Source: Chromohalobacter moromii (GTDB lineage: Bacteria; Pseudomonadota; Gammaproteobacteria; Pseudomonadales; Halomonadaceae). Taken from it: a stretch of DNA of 64,000 bases. This document shows, one piece after another, positions 1-10,155 of this stretch; the stretch's first letter is position 1, and every line of letters starts with the position of its first letter. The stretch lies in assembly GCF_023091865.1 (NCBI RefSeq), contig NZ_JAHXDI010000004.1, forward strand, positions 124,001 through 188,000, written 5' to 3'. The notes below the pieces were generated by a model, which worked only from the letters and a program-made list of their open reading frames with translations, made no database searches and was not told the DNA's origin. Both the position numbers and the translations under genes were made by a program.

Positions 1-1
1 T

Positions 2-238
2 GCGGTCAAGTTCGATCATATCGAGCAGGCGCTCAATTACCGTACGATCACCAAGCATATCATCGGCTATGTCGAGGATAACCGCTTCCTCTTGCTGGAA
101 CGCATGACCCGCGAAGTCTTGGATATCATCATGAGTTACGAGCAGGTCCTCACGGCGCAGGTGGAAATCGATAAACCTTTCGCGCTGCGTTTTTCCGACT
201 CCGTGTCGGTGACGCTATCGGACTCGCGCCTGGATTGA
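2..238 (+). CDS. folX: FolX-type dihydroneopterin triphosphate epimerase, C-terminal part
   Basis: This is the last 78 codons of a gene that starts before the window. The product belongs to the FolB/FolX tunnel-fold family of pterin aldolases and epimerases in folate and pterin metabolism. The visible part carries the family pattern ALNYRTITKHI followed by VEDNRFLLLE, and later VEIDKPFALRFSDSVSVTL. These match FolX (dihydroneopterin triphosphate 2'-epimerase) better than FolB, judged from memory of the E. coli proteins. The reading frame begins at base 2 and ends with TGA. The N-terminal half with the other active-site residues cannot be seen, so FolX versus FolB is probable rather than certain. 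Confidence 0.8.
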   Translation, partial: AVKFDHIEQALNYRTITKHIIGYVEDNRFLLLERMTREVLDIIMSYEQVLTAQVEIDKPFALRFSDSVSVTLSDSRLD

Positions 239-281
239 GGTGATATGACCATGCCATCGGTATTTGGTCGGGAGTCGCGTC

Positions 282-734
282 GTGAACGGTAAGCTGGAAA
301 CCTTCGATGATGCTGGCCAGCGCGGCGTGATCGTCGGCGATGATGGGTATCGTTATACATTCACATTGACCGAGTGGCGTGGCCGGGGTCTGCCGAGGGA
401 AGGCAGTCGGCTACGCTTCGACGGGGATGCCGGACGTGCCGAGCAGGTCTTCGACGCGCCCGTGCCTCAGCGCACCGCGCGGCAAACGCGTGACGCTCAA
501 GGGCAGGTCAAATCTTCTTTATTGTCTCCTTGGGCGGTGCTGGCGCTGGTGCTCGTCGCCACGGCGCCTTTGTTGGCGTCTTATATGCTGCTCGTCGACG
601 CGCTGGCGGTGCTACTGGCAGTGCTCGGGATTCGGCAGGTACGGCGCTCGCCGTCGCGTTACAGAGGCCAGGCGCTGTGCGGGGCCGCCATCGCCATTGC
701 GGTGCTGAGTCTCTTTATCTGGGGTGTGGGGTGA
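282..734 (+). CDS. small membrane protein: OB-fold-like N-terminus plus two TM helices
   Basis: A 150-residue protein in two parts. The first 60 residues (GKLETFDDAGQRGVIVGDDG, then YRYTFTLTEW) look like the OB/cold-shock-like beta-barrel seen at the N-terminus of several small gammaproteobacterial membrane proteins. After a polar linker come two hydrophobic segments (about residues 82-110 and 125-150), resembling DUF4190/TM2-type membrane hairpins. I chose GTG at 282 because CGGGAG lies 8 bases upstream; an in-frame TTG at 264 is also possible. It sits between folX and gabD and shares no obvious pathway with either. No function can be assigned; a membrane-tethered nucleic-acid or stress role is only a guess. 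Confidence 0.7.
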   Translation: MNGKLETFDDAGQRGVIVGDDGYRYTFTLTEWRGRGLPREGSRLRFDGDAGRAEQVFDAPVPQRTARQTRDAQGQVKSSLLSPWAVLALVLVATAPLLASYMLLVDALAVLLAVLGIRQVRRSPSRYRGQALCGAAIAIAVLSLFIWGVG

Positions 735-839
735 ACGTCATGTCATGGCGCGCTGCGTTTGGTGGCATCCAGAGACTCGGCATAAGATGAATTCATGGCG
801 ACGGCCAGCGTCGCCCTCATTGTCAGGAAGGAGAACGCC

Positions 840-2297
840 ATGGAGTCCCTTCAGGAGAACTCGCTGTTTCGCCCCTTTGCCTATATCGACGGCAACTGGG
901 TGGCAGCGGACAGCGGCGAACAGATCGAGGTCGACGACCCGGCCACCGGTGAGATCGTGGGACGCATGCCCAAGCTGGGGCGTGCCGAGACCGAGCGTGC
1001 CATCGAAGCCGCCGAGTCGGCCTGGCCGGCTTGGCGTGCCCTGACGGCGCAAGAGCGCGCGGACACCTTGATGAAATGGTACGACCTGATGCTCGAGCAT
1101 CAGGACGAACTGGCGGCCATCATGACCGCCGAGCAGGGTAAGCCGATCAAGGAAGCGGCTGGCGAGATCGCTTATGCGGCTAGCTTCCTGCGCTGGTTCG
1201 CCGAAGAAGCGCGGCGCGTGTATGGCGATACCATCCCCGCCGCCAAGTCTAACCAGCGCATCGTGGTGCTCAAGCAGCCGGTCGGCGTCGTCGGGGCGAT
1301 CACGCCGTGGAATTTCCCGTCTTCCATGATCACTCGTAAGGCGGCCGCAGCATTGGCGGCGGGGTGCCCGATCGTCATCAAGCCGGCCAGTCAGACGCCG
1401 TTTTCCGCTACCGCGCTGGCGGCGTTGGCCGAGCAGGCTGGGGTGCCGCGCGGTGTGTTCAACGTGGTGCCGGGGCGTGCCAGCGAGATCGCCAAGGCGA
1501 TGACCGAGTCGCCCGTGGTACGCAAGATCACTTTCACCGGTTCCACCGAGGTGGGCAGCCAACTGATGGCCGGCGCCGCCGAGCATATCCAGAAGATTTC
1601 TCTGGAACTGGGGGGGAACGCACCATTTTTGGTCTTCGAAGACGCTGATCTCGATGCCGCCGTCGAGGGGGCAATGGCCAGCAAGTTCCGCAATGCCGGT
1701 CAGACCTGCGTTTGCACCAACCGCTTTCTGGTGCAGTCCAGCGTGATCAATGCGTTCAGTGAAAAGCTGGCGGCGGCCATGAACAGCGAATTGCACGTCG
1801 GCCCGGGCACCGAAGAAGGCGTGAACATCGGGCCGTTGATCGACGATGATGCCGTCGCCAAGGTCTCCGAACATATCCAAGATGCCGTCGACAAGGGCGC
1901 CGAACTGCTGTTAGGCGGCCATACGCATCCACTGGGTGGACGCTTTTTCACGCCGACACTGGTGAGCCACGCGAATGCCGATATGAAGGTCGCGCACGAG
2001 GAAACCTTCGGGCCATTGGCGGCGGTACTGCCGTTCGATGACGAGGAAGATGCCGTGCAGATGGCTAACGACACGCGCTTTGGGCTGGCATCGTACTTCT
2101 ATGCCAACGACCTGAGCCGTGTATGGCGTGTGGCCGAAGCGCTGGAGTACGGCATGGTCGGTATCAATACGGGCCTGATCTCCAACGCCAGTGCACCTTT
2201 CGGAGGCGTTAAGGCCTCGGGACTGGGGCGTGAAGGCTCCAAGTACGGTATCGACGAATACATGGAAACCAAGTATCTGTGCATGGATCTAGGCTAA
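840..2297 (+). CDS. gabD: succinate-semialdehyde dehydrogenase (NAD(P)+)
   Basis: A 485-residue aldehyde dehydrogenase of the GabD type. It oxidises succinate semialdehyde to succinate at the end of the GABA shunt and of some aromatic or polyamine degradation routes. Seen: the coenzyme-binding ITPWNFPSSMITRK stretch, the general-base Glu256 in LELGGNAPF, the nucleophile Cys290 in GQTCVCTNR, and the C-terminal FGGVKASGLGREG motif. The ATG at 840 follows AAGGAG by 6 bases, better than an upstream TTG at 795. Length is normal. No gabT transaminase is adjacent, so it may serve more than GABA catabolism. It converges on purH, with a shared terminator between them. Confidence 0.93.
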   Translation: MESLQENSLFRPFAYIDGNWVAADSGEQIEVDDPATGEIVGRMPKLGRAETERAIEAAESAWPAWRALTAQERADTLMKWYDLMLEHQDELAAIMTAEQGKPIKEAAGEIAYAASFLRWFAEEARRVYGDTIPAAKSNQRIVVLKQPVGVVGAITPWNFPSSMITRKAAAALAAGCPIVIKPASQTPFSATALAALAEQAGVPRGVFNVVPGRASEIAKAMTESPVVRKITFTGSTEVGSQLMAGAAEHIQKISLELGGNAPFLVFEDADLDAAVEGAMASKFRNAGQTCVCTNRFLVQSSVINAFSEKLAAAMNSELHVGPGTEEGVNIGPLIDDDAVAKVSEHIQDAVDKGAELLLGGHTHPLGGRFFTPTLVSHANADMKVAHEETFGPLAAVLPFDDEEDAVQMANDTRFGLASYFYANDLSRVWRVAEALEYGMVGINTGLISNASAPFGGVKASGLGREGSKYGIDEYMETKYLCMDLG

Positions 2298-2344
2298 ACG
2301 CTAGCAGCTCGCAGCGCAGCGCTACGCGCCTGTAAGTGCGAAGA

Positions 2345-2379
2345 AAAACACCCTGTCGGATGCACCGGCAGGGTGTTTT
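2345..2379. terminator. bidirectional terminator between gabD and purH
   Basis: An 11-bp perfect stem (AAAACACCCTG at 2345-2355 with CAGGGTGTTTT at 2369-2379) and an inner CGG/CCG pairing. The A-rich left arm and T-rich right arm give a U-run on either strand, so it can end both gabD (+) and purH (-). Confidence 0.85.
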
Positions 2380-2411
2380 GCTATTGGCTGGACTTAGGCT
2401 GTCTTCGAGCC

Positions 2412-4001
2412 TCAGTGCCTGAAGTGACGCATATCGGTGAAGACCATGGCGATGCCCGCTTCGTTGGCGGCATCGATCACTTCCTGATCACGCATTGAGC
2501 CACCAGGTTGGATGACGGCCGTGATGCCGGCGGCGGCGGCGGCGTCGATACCATCGCGGAAGGGGAAGAAGGCATCCGACGCCATCACCGAGCCGGGTAC
2601 TTCCAGGCCTTCATCGGCGGCCTTGATGCCGGCGATCTTGGCCGAGTAGACGCGGCTCATTTGCCCGGCTCCCACGCCGATGGTCTGACCGTGCTTGGCA
2701 TAGACGATGGCGTTGGACTTGACGAACTTGGCGACCTTCCAGGCAAAGCTGAGATCGCGTAGCTCTTGGTCGCTGGGGGCGCGTTCGGTGACGGTGCGCA
2801 GGTGTTCGGATTCGACCATACCTTGGTCACGGTCCTGGACCAGGAGCCCGCCGGTGACGCGCTTGAAGTCATGAGCGGGACGCGGCTGGCTGGGCCAGTG
2901 CTTGCTGACATCGAGCAGGCGCACGTTTTTCTTCCCCGCGACGATCTCGGCGGCATCGTCGTCTATGCCTGGTGCGATGATGACTTCCACGAATTGGCGG
3001 TCGACGATGGCACGTGCCGTATCGGCGTCCAGCGGGCGGTTGAAAGCGATGATACCGCCGAAAGCGCTGGTGGGGTCGGTAGCGAACGCACTCTGATAGG
3101 CGGCGAGTGGCGTGTCGGCGACGGCGACGCCGCAAGGGTTGGCATGTTTGACGATGACGCAGGCTGTTTCGTTGAAGACCTTGACGCACTCGAAAGCAGC
3201 GTCGGTGTCGGCGACGTTATTGAACGACAATGCCTTGCCCTGAAGCTGTTCTGCCGTGGTCACGCTGGCTTCGGTAGCATCGGCCTCGGCATAGAAGGCC
3301 GCTTGCTGATGCGGGTTCTCACCGTAGCGCATCGCCTGTTTTTTCTGGAACTGCACGTTATAGGTACGCGGGAAGTCGCTCTCGCCGCCTTCCACCAGGG
3401 TACCCAGATAGTTGGCGATGGCACCGTCGTAGCCTGCGGTATGCTCGAAGGCTTTGACCGCCAGGTCGAAACGTAGCGTTGCGCTAACGCCGCCATGGGT
3501 GTGAATGTCGCCGAGCACGCGGCCGTAGTCGGACGCATTGACTACGATGCTGGTGTGCGCGTGGTTCTTGGCACAGGCGCGGACCATGGTAGGGCCACCG
3601 ATGTCGATGTTCTCGATGGCCTCTTCCAGGGTGCAATCCTCGCGCGCCACGGTATCGGTGAAGGGGTAGAGGTTGACCACAACCATGTCGATGGCGTCGA
3701 TGCCGTGCTCGGCCATTACCTCGTCATCCTGCCCACGGCGCCCGAGGATGCCGCCGTGAATCTTGGGGTGCAGCGTCTTGACGCGGCCATCCATGATTTC
3801 CGGGAAGCCCGTATGCTGCGAGACCTCCGTGACCGGGATGCCGTGTTCGTTGAGCAGGCGAAAGGTGCCGCCGGTGGAGAGCAGGGCGACGCCGTGCGTG
3901 CTGAGTTCGCGAGCAAAATCGACGATGCCGGTCTTGTCGGACACGCTGATCAATGCGCGACGCACGGGCTGGGGAGACGAGGTTGCAGTGTGATCGGCCA
4001 T
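2412..4001 (-). CDS. purH: bifunctional AICAR transformylase / IMP cyclohydrolase
   Basis: A 529-residue cytosolic enzyme for the last two steps of de novo purine synthesis: formylation of AICAR and ring closure to IMP. The N-terminal MGS-like cyclohydrolase domain ([20 protein letters not shown], then [10 protein letters not shown] and [15 protein letters not shown]) is followed by the transformylase domain ([36 protein letters not shown]). Length and motif order are normal. It follows fis in the same direction after about 100 bases. In pseudomonads purD usually follows purH; here the next gene is the convergent gabD. Confidence 0.97.
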   Translation of the reverse strand: MADHTATSSPQPVRRALISVSDKTGIVDFARELSTHGVALLSTGGTFRLLNEHGIPVTEVSQHTGFPEIMDGRVKTLHPKIHGGILGRRGQDDEVMAEHGIDAIDMVVVNLYPFTDTVAREDCTLEEAIENIDIGGPTMVRACAKNHAHTSIVVNASDYGRVLGDIHTHGGVSATLRFDLAVKAFEHTAGYDGAIANYLGTLVEGGESDFPRTYNVQFQKKQAMRYGENPHQQAAFYAEADATEASVTTAEQLQGKALSFNNVADTDAAFECVKVFNETACVIVKHANPCGVAVADTPLAAYQSAFATDPTSAFGGIIAFNRPLDADTARAIVDRQFVEVIIAPGIDDDAAEIVAGKKNVRLLDVSKHWPSQPRPAHDFKRVTGGLLVQDRDQGMVESEHLRTVTERAPSDQELRDLSFAWKVAKFVKSNAIVYAKHGQTIGVGAGQMSRVYSAKIAGIKAADEGLEVPGSVMASDAFFPFRDGIDAAAAAGITAVIQPGGSMRDQEVIDAANEAGIAMVFTDMRHFRH

Positions 4002-4100
4002 GAAGCTCTACTCTTGAAAGATGAGGGACGATTGACGCCAGCCAATAGCGTGAAACGTGAAGAGCGCCCGGTGGGGCGCCCCTATCAGATCGATTTGTAC

Positions 4101-4400
4101 TCAGATCAGGTCGTACTGCTTGAGCTTCTTGCGCAAGGTGCCGCGATTGAGGCCCAGCATGTCGGCGGCGCGTGTCTGATTGCCGTCGGCATAGCGCATC
4201 ACAGCTTCTAGCAAGGGCACTTCGACCTCGGTCAGCACCATGCCATAAAGGTCACTGACCGTTTCGCCATCCAGGTGGCCGAAGTAGCGTTGCATGGCGA
4301 GCTCGACCGACTCACGCAAAGTTTGCTGATGCGCTGGCGATGCCGTGGCGCTGGCATCGAGCGTATTCTGATCGATGGGAAATGCTTGCCTGCTGGTCAT
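4101..4400 (-). CDS. fis: DNA-binding protein Fis
   Basis: A 99-residue nucleoid-associated protein that bends DNA and activates stable-RNA promoters. The C-terminal helix-turn-helix (about residues 74-95, [20 protein letters not shown]) is almost identical to that of enterobacterial Fis. The N-terminal half carries the dimerisation helices. The start codon overlaps the dusB stop by 4 bases, giving the classic dusB-fis arrangement with Fis translated from the dusB message. A GC hairpin (4064-4079) lies after the stop, before purH, but without a good U-run on this strand. Confidence 0.95.
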   Translation of the reverse strand: MTSRQAFPIDQNTLDASATASPAHQQTLRESVELAMQRYFGHLDGETVSDLYGMVLTEVEVPLLEAVMRYADGNQTRAADMLGLNRGTLRKKLKQYDLI

Positions 4401-5428
4401 GCTGCATTGCTTCCATTTGAGGCCAACGCCGGTGCATCGTGAGCGAGCGTATCCACGAAGCGGTGTTGAGCCGAGGGCTGTTCCAGAACGTTGAAGCGTG
4501 CGCGCAATGCTGCCGCTTGTGGGCGAGTGGCGAGATACCAGCCCACATGCTTGCGTGCGATGCGCACCCCCATGTGCTCACCGTAAAAGGCATGCAGTGC
4601 CTCGAGATGACGGTGCATCACGGCGGCGATTTCTGCGGGCGTCGGGCGCGCCAGGGGGGCACCGGTACGTAAGTAATGTTCGATCTCGCGAAAGATCCAC
4701 GGATTGCCTTGGGCGCCGCGTCCGATCATGACCGCATCGGCCTTAGTGTAGTCGAGGACGCGGGCGGCTTTCTCGGCGCTGTCGATATCGCCATTGGCGA
4801 ATATCGGCAGCGATACCGCTTGCTTGATAGCAGCGATGGTGTCGTATTCGGCATCGCCGCGATAGCGCTGCTCGCGAGTACGACCATGCACTGCGAGTGC
4901 TTGAATGCCAGCGGCCTCGGCCAGTTGTGCCACGCGTATGCCATTGCGCGACTCTGAGCACCACCCTGTCCGGATCTTCAATGTCACCGGGACATCCACA
5001 GCCGCCACGACACTCTCGAGAATTGCTGCGACCAGGCGTTCGTCGCGCAACAATGCCGAGCCGGCAGCCTTGTTGCAGACCTTCTTGGCCGGGCAGCCCA
5101 TGTTGATGTCGACGATCTCAGCACCTTGCGCGACATTGAGGCGTGCGGCTTCGGCCAGCATTTCCGGGTCGCCGCCAGCGATCTGCACATCGCGCGGGCC
5201 GGGTTCGCCGGCATGGTCGAGCCTTTGCCGCGACTTACGGGTATGCCATAGGCGCGCGTCGGCGGTGACCATTTCCGAGACGACCAAGCCCGCGCCGAGC
5301 TCTCGGCACAATTGCCGGAACGGGCGATCGGTCACGCCCGCCATGGGCGCCAGAATCGCCCGGTTGGGCAATGCGTAAGGGCCGATGCGCGGCAACGGCG
5401 TCACCGGAGATGAGACGTGGGTCGGCAT
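4397..5428 (-). CDS. dusB: tRNA-dihydrouridine synthase B
   Basis: A 343-residue FMN enzyme that reduces specific uridines in the tRNA D-loop. Seen: the FMN-barrel start [14 protein letters not shown] (about residues 27-40), the catalytic-cysteine motif [19 protein letters not shown], the LKIRTGW lysine strand and the [12 protein letters not shown] motif. Start taken at ATG 5428; a GTG lies one codon upstream. It is the first gene of the dusB-fis pair and is separated from prmA by 94 bases holding a short GGGGC/GCCCC hairpin. Confidence 0.95.
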   Translation of the reverse strand: MPTHVSSPVTPLPRIGPYALPNRAILAPMAGVTDRPFRQLCRELGAGLVVSEMVTADARLWHTRKSRQRLDHAGEPGPRDVQIAGGDPEMLAEAARLNVAQGAEIVDINMGCPAKKVCNKAAGSALLRDERLVAAILESVVAAVDVPVTLKIRTGWCSESRNGIRVAQLAEAAGIQALAVHGRTREQRYRGDAEYDTIAAIKQAVSLPIFANGDIDSAEKAARVLDYTKADAVMIGRGAQGNPWIFREIEHYLRTGAPLARPTPAEIAAVMHRHLEALHAFYGEHMGVRIARKHVGWYLATRPQAAALRARFNVLEQPSAQHRFVDTLAHDAPALASNGSNAA

Positions 5429-5522
5429 CACGAGACGGGTCTAGGTAGTGAAAGGGGCTTATGATAGCCGCCAGAGCGATGTTCTTGAAGGGGCAGTTCG
5501 CCGCCCCTCGCGTCAAGCGCGC

Positions 5523-6422
5523 TCATGCCGGCGCCACGCCGGTGATGCGCACCCAGCCTTCGCGCTCGTCGGGTGCATCGAGCAGCATGCCTTGCTCGCG
5601 ATACGCGTCCATGACCTCATCGGCCTGGCCGGCGAGAATGCCCGACAAGGCCAGGCGTCCTCCTGGTGCCAGATGCGCGCAGAGCGTGGGCGCGAGTTCC
5701 ACCAAAGGGCCGGAGAGAATGTTGGCGACCACGACATCATAACGCTCGGCCGCAAGTCGCTCCGGATAGCAAAGCGACAAACGCTCATCGGCGATGGCGT
5801 TACGTTGGGCGTTTTCACGGCTCGCTTGCAGGGCCTGTGGATCGATATCAGTGCCCGTGGCGTGATCGGCGCCCAGCTTGAGCGCGGCGATGGCCAGGAT
5901 GCCGGAACCGCAGCCGAAATCCAGCACCTTGCTTGAATCGAGGTCGAGGCCGTCGAGCCAGCCGAGGCACAGTGCCGTGGTCGGATGGGTACCAGTACCG
6001 AAGGCCAGTCCGGGGTCGAGCAGCAGATTGACGGCATCGGGTTCGGGGGCAGCATGCCAACTGGGCACCACCCACAGCCGTTCGCCCATCTTGAGGGGGG
6101 TGAAATCGTCCATCCACTCGCGCTCCCAATCACGATCGGCAAGCAGCTCGTAGCCGATTTCGGGGCAGGGTTCGTCGGCCATCTCGGCGGCCCATTGTTG
6201 GCGGACTCGGTCGAGCATCGGTTCGATGTCTTCCAGGTCGTCGTAGAGACCGGTCAGTATGGTTTCATCCCACAGCGGCGTGGTGCCACTTTCAGGCTCG
6301 AAGACGGGGTCGTCGTAAGCGTCCTGCAGGGTGATGGCCTGAGCACCTTCGGCCAGCAGCAGTTCTTCCAACGTTTCGGCATGCTGCGGGGCGATGTGTG
6401 CCTTGAGTTGCAGCCAGGGCAT
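5523..6422 (-). CDS. prmA: ribosomal protein L11 methyltransferase
   Basis: A 299-residue SAM-dependent methyltransferase that methylates ribosomal protein L11 on several amino groups. The N-terminal substrate-binding region begins [10 protein letters not shown]. The catalytic domain has [18 protein letters not shown], the SAM motif [20 protein letters not shown] and the motif [15 protein letters not shown]. Its ATG follows AAGGAG by 6 bases. It lies downstream of accC in the same direction, as in many gammaproteobacteria, and is probably co-transcribed with accBC. Confidence 0.96.
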   Translation of the reverse strand: MPWLQLKAHIAPQHAETLEELLLAEGAQAITLQDAYDDPVFEPESGTTPLWDETILTGLYDDLEDIEPMLDRVRQQWAAEMADEPCPEIGYELLADRDWEREWMDDFTPLKMGERLWVVPSWHAAPEPDAVNLLLDPGLAFGTGTHPTTALCLGWLDGLDLDSSKVLDFGCGSGILAIAALKLGADHATGTDIDPQALQASRENAQRNAIADERLSLCYPERLAAERYDVVVANILSGPLVELAPTLCAHLAPGGRLALSGILAGQADEVMDAYREQGMLLDAPDEREGWVRITGVAPA

Positions 6423-6490
6423 GAAGTCTCCTTGAGCATCAACGCAAACGGGACGGCCAAGGCCGCCCCGTATCGAGTCGCGAGGGCTGA

Positions 6491-7837
6491 TCAGGTCAGG
6501 CCAAGCTTCTTCTCGAGGTAGTGAATGTTGACCCCGCCTTGCTGGAACGCGCTATCGCGGACCAGATCCTTCTGTAGGTCGATATTGGTCTTGATGCCTT
6601 CGACTAGCAGCTCGTCGAGGGCATTGCGCATGCGCGTCAACGCGGTCTCACGACTGGCCCCCCAGGTGATCAACTTGCCAAGCAGGGAGTCGTAATGCGG
6701 CGGCACGCTATAGCCGGTGTAAATATGCGAATCCATGCGCACGCCCAGTCCACCCGGCGCGTGGTAGAGATCGATCTTGCCGGGCGAGGGCATGAAGGTG
6801 CGCGAGTCTTCGGCGTTGATCCGGCATTCGAAGGCGTGCCCGTTGAGCTGAACATCATCCTGGGTGATCGACAACGGCAAGCCGGAAGCGATCCGCAGCT
6901 GTTCCTTGACGATGTCGACGCCGGTGACCATTTCGGAGACCGGGTGTTCGACCTGAACGCGCGTGTTCATCTCGATGAAGAAGAACTGGCCGTTTTCGTA
7001 CAGAAACTCGAAGGTCCCGGCACCACGGTAGTTGATCTCGATGCAGGCATCGATGCAGGCCTTGAAAACGTTCTCGCGGGCCTGGGGATCGAGATGAGGT
7101 GCTGGGGCTTCTTCAAGCACCTTCTGATGGCGGCGCTGCAGGGAGCAATCGCGATCGTAGAGATGAATGGCATGGCCCTGACCGTCGGCCAGTACCTGCA
7201 CCTCGACGTGACGCGGGTTCTCGAGGAATTTCTCCATGTACAGCGTGCCGTCGCCGAACGAGGCATTGGCTTCGTTGCGCGTCACGCTGACCGAGGAGAG
7301 CAGGCTGTCCTCGCTGTGCACCACGCGCATGCCGCGCCCACCACCGCCGGCGGCTGCCTTGATGATGACCGGATAGCCGATGCGTTGCGCGGTGGCCAGT
7401 ATGGCCTCGTCGTTATCCTCGGGAAGCGGGCCGTCGGAGCCGGGCACGGTGGGCACGCCGGCTGCCTTCATCGCTGAAATGGCGCTGACCTTGTCGCCCA
7501 TCATGCGGATGGTTTCGGCACGGGGGCCGACGAATACGAAGCCCGAGCGCTCTACCTGCTCGGCGAAGTTGGCGTTCTCGGAGAGAAAGCCATAGCCGGG
7601 GTGGATGGCGCTGGAATCGGTGACTTCGGCGGCGCTGATCAGCGCCGGGATATTCAGATACGACTGCGCGGAGGAGGCCGGCCCGATGCATACGGCTTCG
7701 TCAGCCAGGCGCACGTGCATGAGGTCACGGTCCGCCTTTGAGTGCACCGCCACGGTCTTGATGCCCAGTTCCTTGCAGGCGCGCAGTATGCGAAGAGCGA
7801 TCTCGCCACGGTTGGCGATGAGTACCTTGTCCAACAT
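6491..7837 (-). CDS. accC: acetyl-CoA carboxylase, biotin carboxylase subunit
   Basis: A 448-residue ATP-grasp enzyme that carboxylates the biotin on AccB, the first half-reaction of malonyl-CoA formation. Seen: the N-terminal [20 protein letters not shown], the glycine-rich ATP loop [27 protein letters not shown] and the catalytic [17 protein letters not shown]. Length matches the stand-alone subunit of the four-subunit bacterial complex. It lies 70 bases downstream of accB; accA and accD are not in this window. Confidence 0.97.
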   Translation of the reverse strand: MLDKVLIANRGEIALRILRACKELGIKTVAVHSKADRDLMHVRLADEAVCIGPASSAQSYLNIPALISAAEVTDSSAIHPGYGFLSENANFAEQVERSGFVFVGPRAETIRMMGDKVSAISAMKAAGVPTVPGSDGPLPEDNDEAILATAQRIGYPVIIKAAAGGGGRGMRVVHSEDSLLSSVSVTRNEANASFGDGTLYMEKFLENPRHVEVQVLADGQGHAIHLYDRDCSLQRRHQKVLEEAPAPHLDPQARENVFKACIDACIEINYRGAGTFEFLYENGQFFFIEMNTRVQVEHPVSEMVTGVDIVKEQLRIASGLPLSITQDDVQLNGHAFECRINAEDSRTFMPSPGKIDLYHAPGGLGVRMDSHIYTGYSVPPHYDSLLGKLITWGASRETALTRMRNALDELLVEGIKTNIDLQKDLVRDSAFQQGGVNIHYLEKKLGLT

Positions 7838-7907
7838 AGTGTCGTCCGTCTCTATGTAAGCTCGGAAGCGTTTCGCGATCGACCGCCAAGGGCGATCGCA
7901 AACGGCT

Positions 7908-8366
7908 TCAAGAGATGATGACCATCGGCTGGTCGAATTCGACCGGTTCGCCGTCCTCGACCATGATGGCTTCGATCACGCCATCCTGGTCGGCCTCGAT
8001 CTGGTTCATCATCTTCATGGCTTCGACGATGCACACGGTCTCGCCTTTCTTGACGCTTTGGCCGACTTCCACGAAGGCTTTCGCGCCCGGTGCCGGCGAG
8101 CGATAGAAGGTACCGACCATGGGCGAGGTCACCGGGTGTCCGCTAGGCTGAGCAGGTGCCGCCTCGGCCTCCGGCGCGGCCGCTACGCTCGGTGCGGCAG
8201 GGGCGGGCGCGACGGCGGGAGCAGGAGCCTGGGCCGCGGGCGGTGCGCTGAAACCACCGGTGTGGCGGCTGATACGGACGGATTCCTCGCCTTCCTGGAT
8301 TTCGATCTCGCTGATATTGGACTCTTCCAGGAGTTCGATGAGTTTCTTGACCTTGCGAATATCCAT
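7908..8366 (-). CDS. accB: biotin carboxyl carrier protein of acetyl-CoA carboxylase
   Basis: A 152-residue carrier that shuttles carboxyl-biotin between AccC and the AccAD transferase. The N-terminal domain ([20 protein letters not shown]) is followed by an Ala/Pro-rich flexible linker (about residues 40-75) and the biotinyl domain. Biotinylation is expected on Lys118 in [12 protein letters not shown]. The thumb-type loop around [13 protein letters not shown] is present. It heads the accB-accC-prmA run; aroQ lies 62 bases upstream in the same direction, the usual aroQ-accBC order. Confidence 0.97.
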   Translation of the reverse strand: MDIRKVKKLIELLEESNISEIEIQEGEESVRISRHTGGFSAPPAAQAPAPAVAPAPAAPSVAAAPEAEAAPAQPSGHPVTSPMVGTFYRSPAPGAKAFVEVGQSVKKGETVCIVEAMKMMNQIEADQDGVIEAIMVEDGEPVEFDQPMVIIS

Positions 8367-8428
8367 AAGCCTGTCTCGATCAATGTGAATGTGAGGTGGC
8401 GTGATTTGCCATCGGAGCGTGGGTGCTG

Positions 8429-8866
8429 TCAGCCGAGCTGGCGTAGCGCGGCCTCCAGGGCAAGCTCGTAACTGTCGGCGCCGAATCCAGCTATGACGCC
8501 GCGAGCGACATCCGAAAAATACGAATGCGCGCGAAACGGCTCGCGCGCATTCACGTTGGAAAGATGCAACTCAATAAAAGGGATGGCGACACCCGTGAGC
8601 GCGTCGCGCAAGGCAACGCTGGTATGCGTAAAAGCGGCCGGATTGATCAGGATGAAGTCGGTGCCGTCGTCACGCGCCGCATGCACACGCTCGACCAGTA
8701 AGTGCTCGGCATTGGACTGTAGCCAATCGAGTCGATGGCCGGCATCAGAGGCGCGCTGGGTCAGGCGCAGACGAATGTCCTCGAGGGTGGTGGTGCCGTA
8801 AACACCTGGCTCGCGGGTGCCGAGCAGGTTGAGGTTAGGGCCGTTGAGTACGAGAAGCTTCGCCAT
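8429..8866 (-). CDS. aroQ: 3-dehydroquinate dehydratase, type II
   Basis: A 145-residue dodecamer-forming enzyme of the shikimate pathway that converts 3-dehydroquinate to 3-dehydroshikimate. Seen: the type II signature [17 protein letters not shown] at the N-terminus with the catalytic tyrosine loop, [17 protein letters not shown] and the catalytic-histidine region [13 protein letters not shown]. It is first in the aroQ-accB-accC-prmA direction and is divergent from the DUF2333 gene at 9082. Confidence 0.96.
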   Translation of the reverse strand: MAKLLVLNGPNLNLLGTREPGVYGTTTLEDIRLRLTQRASDAGHRLDWLQSNAEHLLVERVHAARDDGTDFILINPAAFTHTSVALRDALTGVAIPFIELHLSNVNAREPFRAHSYFSDVARGVIAGFGADSYELALEAALRQLG

Positions 8867-9008
8867 GTCATGGGTCCTGATCGACGCTGTTAACCTGTTC
8901 AGGATTGGCTTAGATCACGGCACGATCACGCAAAATGTCGCCGCTGGTGCCATATATCGTTAGTGTGGGCGGAGTTTGCCCAAAAACGGACGAGCTGTCT
9001 AGTTTGCG

Positions 9009-9038
9009 TTGGCACAAGCAAAAACGCCACTGCATGAT
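9009..9038 (+). promoter_or_regulatory. sigma-70-like promoter for the DUF2333 gene
   Basis: TTGGCA at 9009-9014 and CATGAT at 9033-9038, with 18 bases between them, 43 bases before the ATG at 9082. The rest of the aroQ/DUF2333 divergent gap (8867-9081) shows no other clear element. Confidence 0.4.
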
Positions 9039-9081
9039 AGGATGGAAGTCATTGCCCTCAACTTCATCACAAGGACGTCTT

Positions 9082-10092
9082 ATGGCTCTTTTTCGCAAGC
9101 GTGAGCGTCACCAGCGCAATGTTTTGGAATCGCCCCAGTATGGCTGGATCTGGAAGCCCCTGGTTGCCTTGCTGGTCATTTACCTCGTGGTCTGCGTGGC
9201 GCTGGGCGTCTGGTGGAGTCAGCGGCCCGACGATTTCAACGTCGATGATGCGGTGGGCGTGCAGCGCGGTGCCGCGCAGTCGTCCGGTGCTGAGGCCGCG
9301 TCGGATGCCCCTCGGCCTGGCGAGACTGTCACCGCCACCACCTTGACGCTTCTCGGCAGCTTGCTCGACAAGCCTGGTGGCTATTTGCGCAACGATATTG
9401 CACCGCCGGGGCTGTGGCTGGATAACATGCCGAGCTGGGAGCATGGCGTGCTTGGGCAGGTGCGGGCCATGAGTGCGACTCTCAACGAATCCATCGCCAG
9501 TGACGATGATGACGTGCAACAAGCTGTCGATGCCCTGGCAACGCGCAGTGACGCTTGGCGTTTTCCGTCAGCCGAAGGGCGTTACCAAGAGGCGCGCGAG
9601 GCGCTGCGCGATTACTTGGGGCGTTTGAGTGAGCAACAGGCGGACTTCTCACCGGACGCTCCAGCGTTGGCTGCCTGGCTGGATCGCGTACAGACGCGAC
9701 TCGACCAGCAGACGAAGCGCCTGGCGGCGAGTGTGGGAAGCGCCGAGCGTCGCAGTGCCGATATCGAAACCGGCGAGGATGGCGAGAACACCCCGTGGTG
9801 GCGAATCGACAACGTCTTTTTCGAAGCGCGCGGTAACACCTGGGCCTTGATGCACCTGCTCAAGGCGGCCAAGCGTGACTTTGCACCGACCATCGAGGAG
9901 GCCGGGGTCGGCGAGGCATATGATCGGTTGATCGACGAGCTCGAAGCCTCGCAGGCACGCGTCTGGAGTCCGGTGGTACTCAATGGCAGCGGCTTTGGCA
10001 TCTTTGCCAATCACTCGCTGATGATGGCCAACTACACGTTGCGTGCATCACAACTGATTCAAGAGATACGCAGCGATCTCGGGGCAAAATAG
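9082..10092 (+). CDS. DUF2333 family inner-membrane protein
   Basis: A 336-residue protein of the DUF2333 family, as far as I recognise it, with no known function. One transmembrane helix near the N-terminus (about residues 24-46, WKPLVALLVIYLVVCVALGV) follows a basic start (ALFRKRERHQR), so most of the protein should be periplasmic. The soluble part contains GGYLRNDIAPPGLWLDNMPS and a C-terminal NGSGFGIFANHSLMMANYTL, which appear to be family-conserved. ATG at 9082 is preceded by AAGG. An upstream in-frame ATG at 8935 would add 49 residues of unlikely sequence. The gene is monocistronic, ending at a terminator shared with ppa. Confidence 0.8.
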   Translation: MALFRKRERHQRNVLESPQYGWIWKPLVALLVIYLVVCVALGVWWSQRPDDFNVDDAVGVQRGAAQSSGAEAASDAPRPGETVTATTLTLLGSLLDKPGGYLRNDIAPPGLWLDNMPSWEHGVLGQVRAMSATLNESIASDDDDVQQAVDALATRSDAWRFPSAEGRYQEAREALRDYLGRLSEQQADFSPDAPALAAWLDRVQTRLDQQTKRLAASVGSAERRSADIETGEDGENTPWWRIDNVFFEARGNTWALMHLLKAAKRDFAPTIEEAGVGEAYDRLIDELEASQARVWSPVVLNGSGFGIFANHSLMMANYTLRASQLIQEIRSDLGAK

Positions 10093-10102
10093 CCCTCAAT
10101 AA

Positions 10103-10137
10103 AACACCCCGCGGCGGTATGTCCGGCGCGGGGTGTT
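10103..10137. terminator. terminator between the DUF2333 gene and ppa
   Basis: An 11-bp stem: AACACCCCGCG at 10103-10113 pairs with CGCGGGGTGTT at 10127-10137. It lies between two converging genes. AAAA precedes the left arm, giving a U-run for ppa on the minus strand; the plus-strand tail is weaker. Confidence 0.75.
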
Positions 10138-10155
10138 GGGCGGGCGGCGAGCGCT

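Noticed and set aside
738-1880. A 380-codon open frame on the minus strand opposite gabD
   Set aside because: It runs against the clearly coding gabD and has biased composition (His/Arg/Gly-rich) typical of antisense shadows.
4064-4079. A hairpin between fis and purH as an attenuator of purH
   Set aside because: The stem is only 6 bp and no U-run follows on the minus strand, so a regulatory role is not supported.
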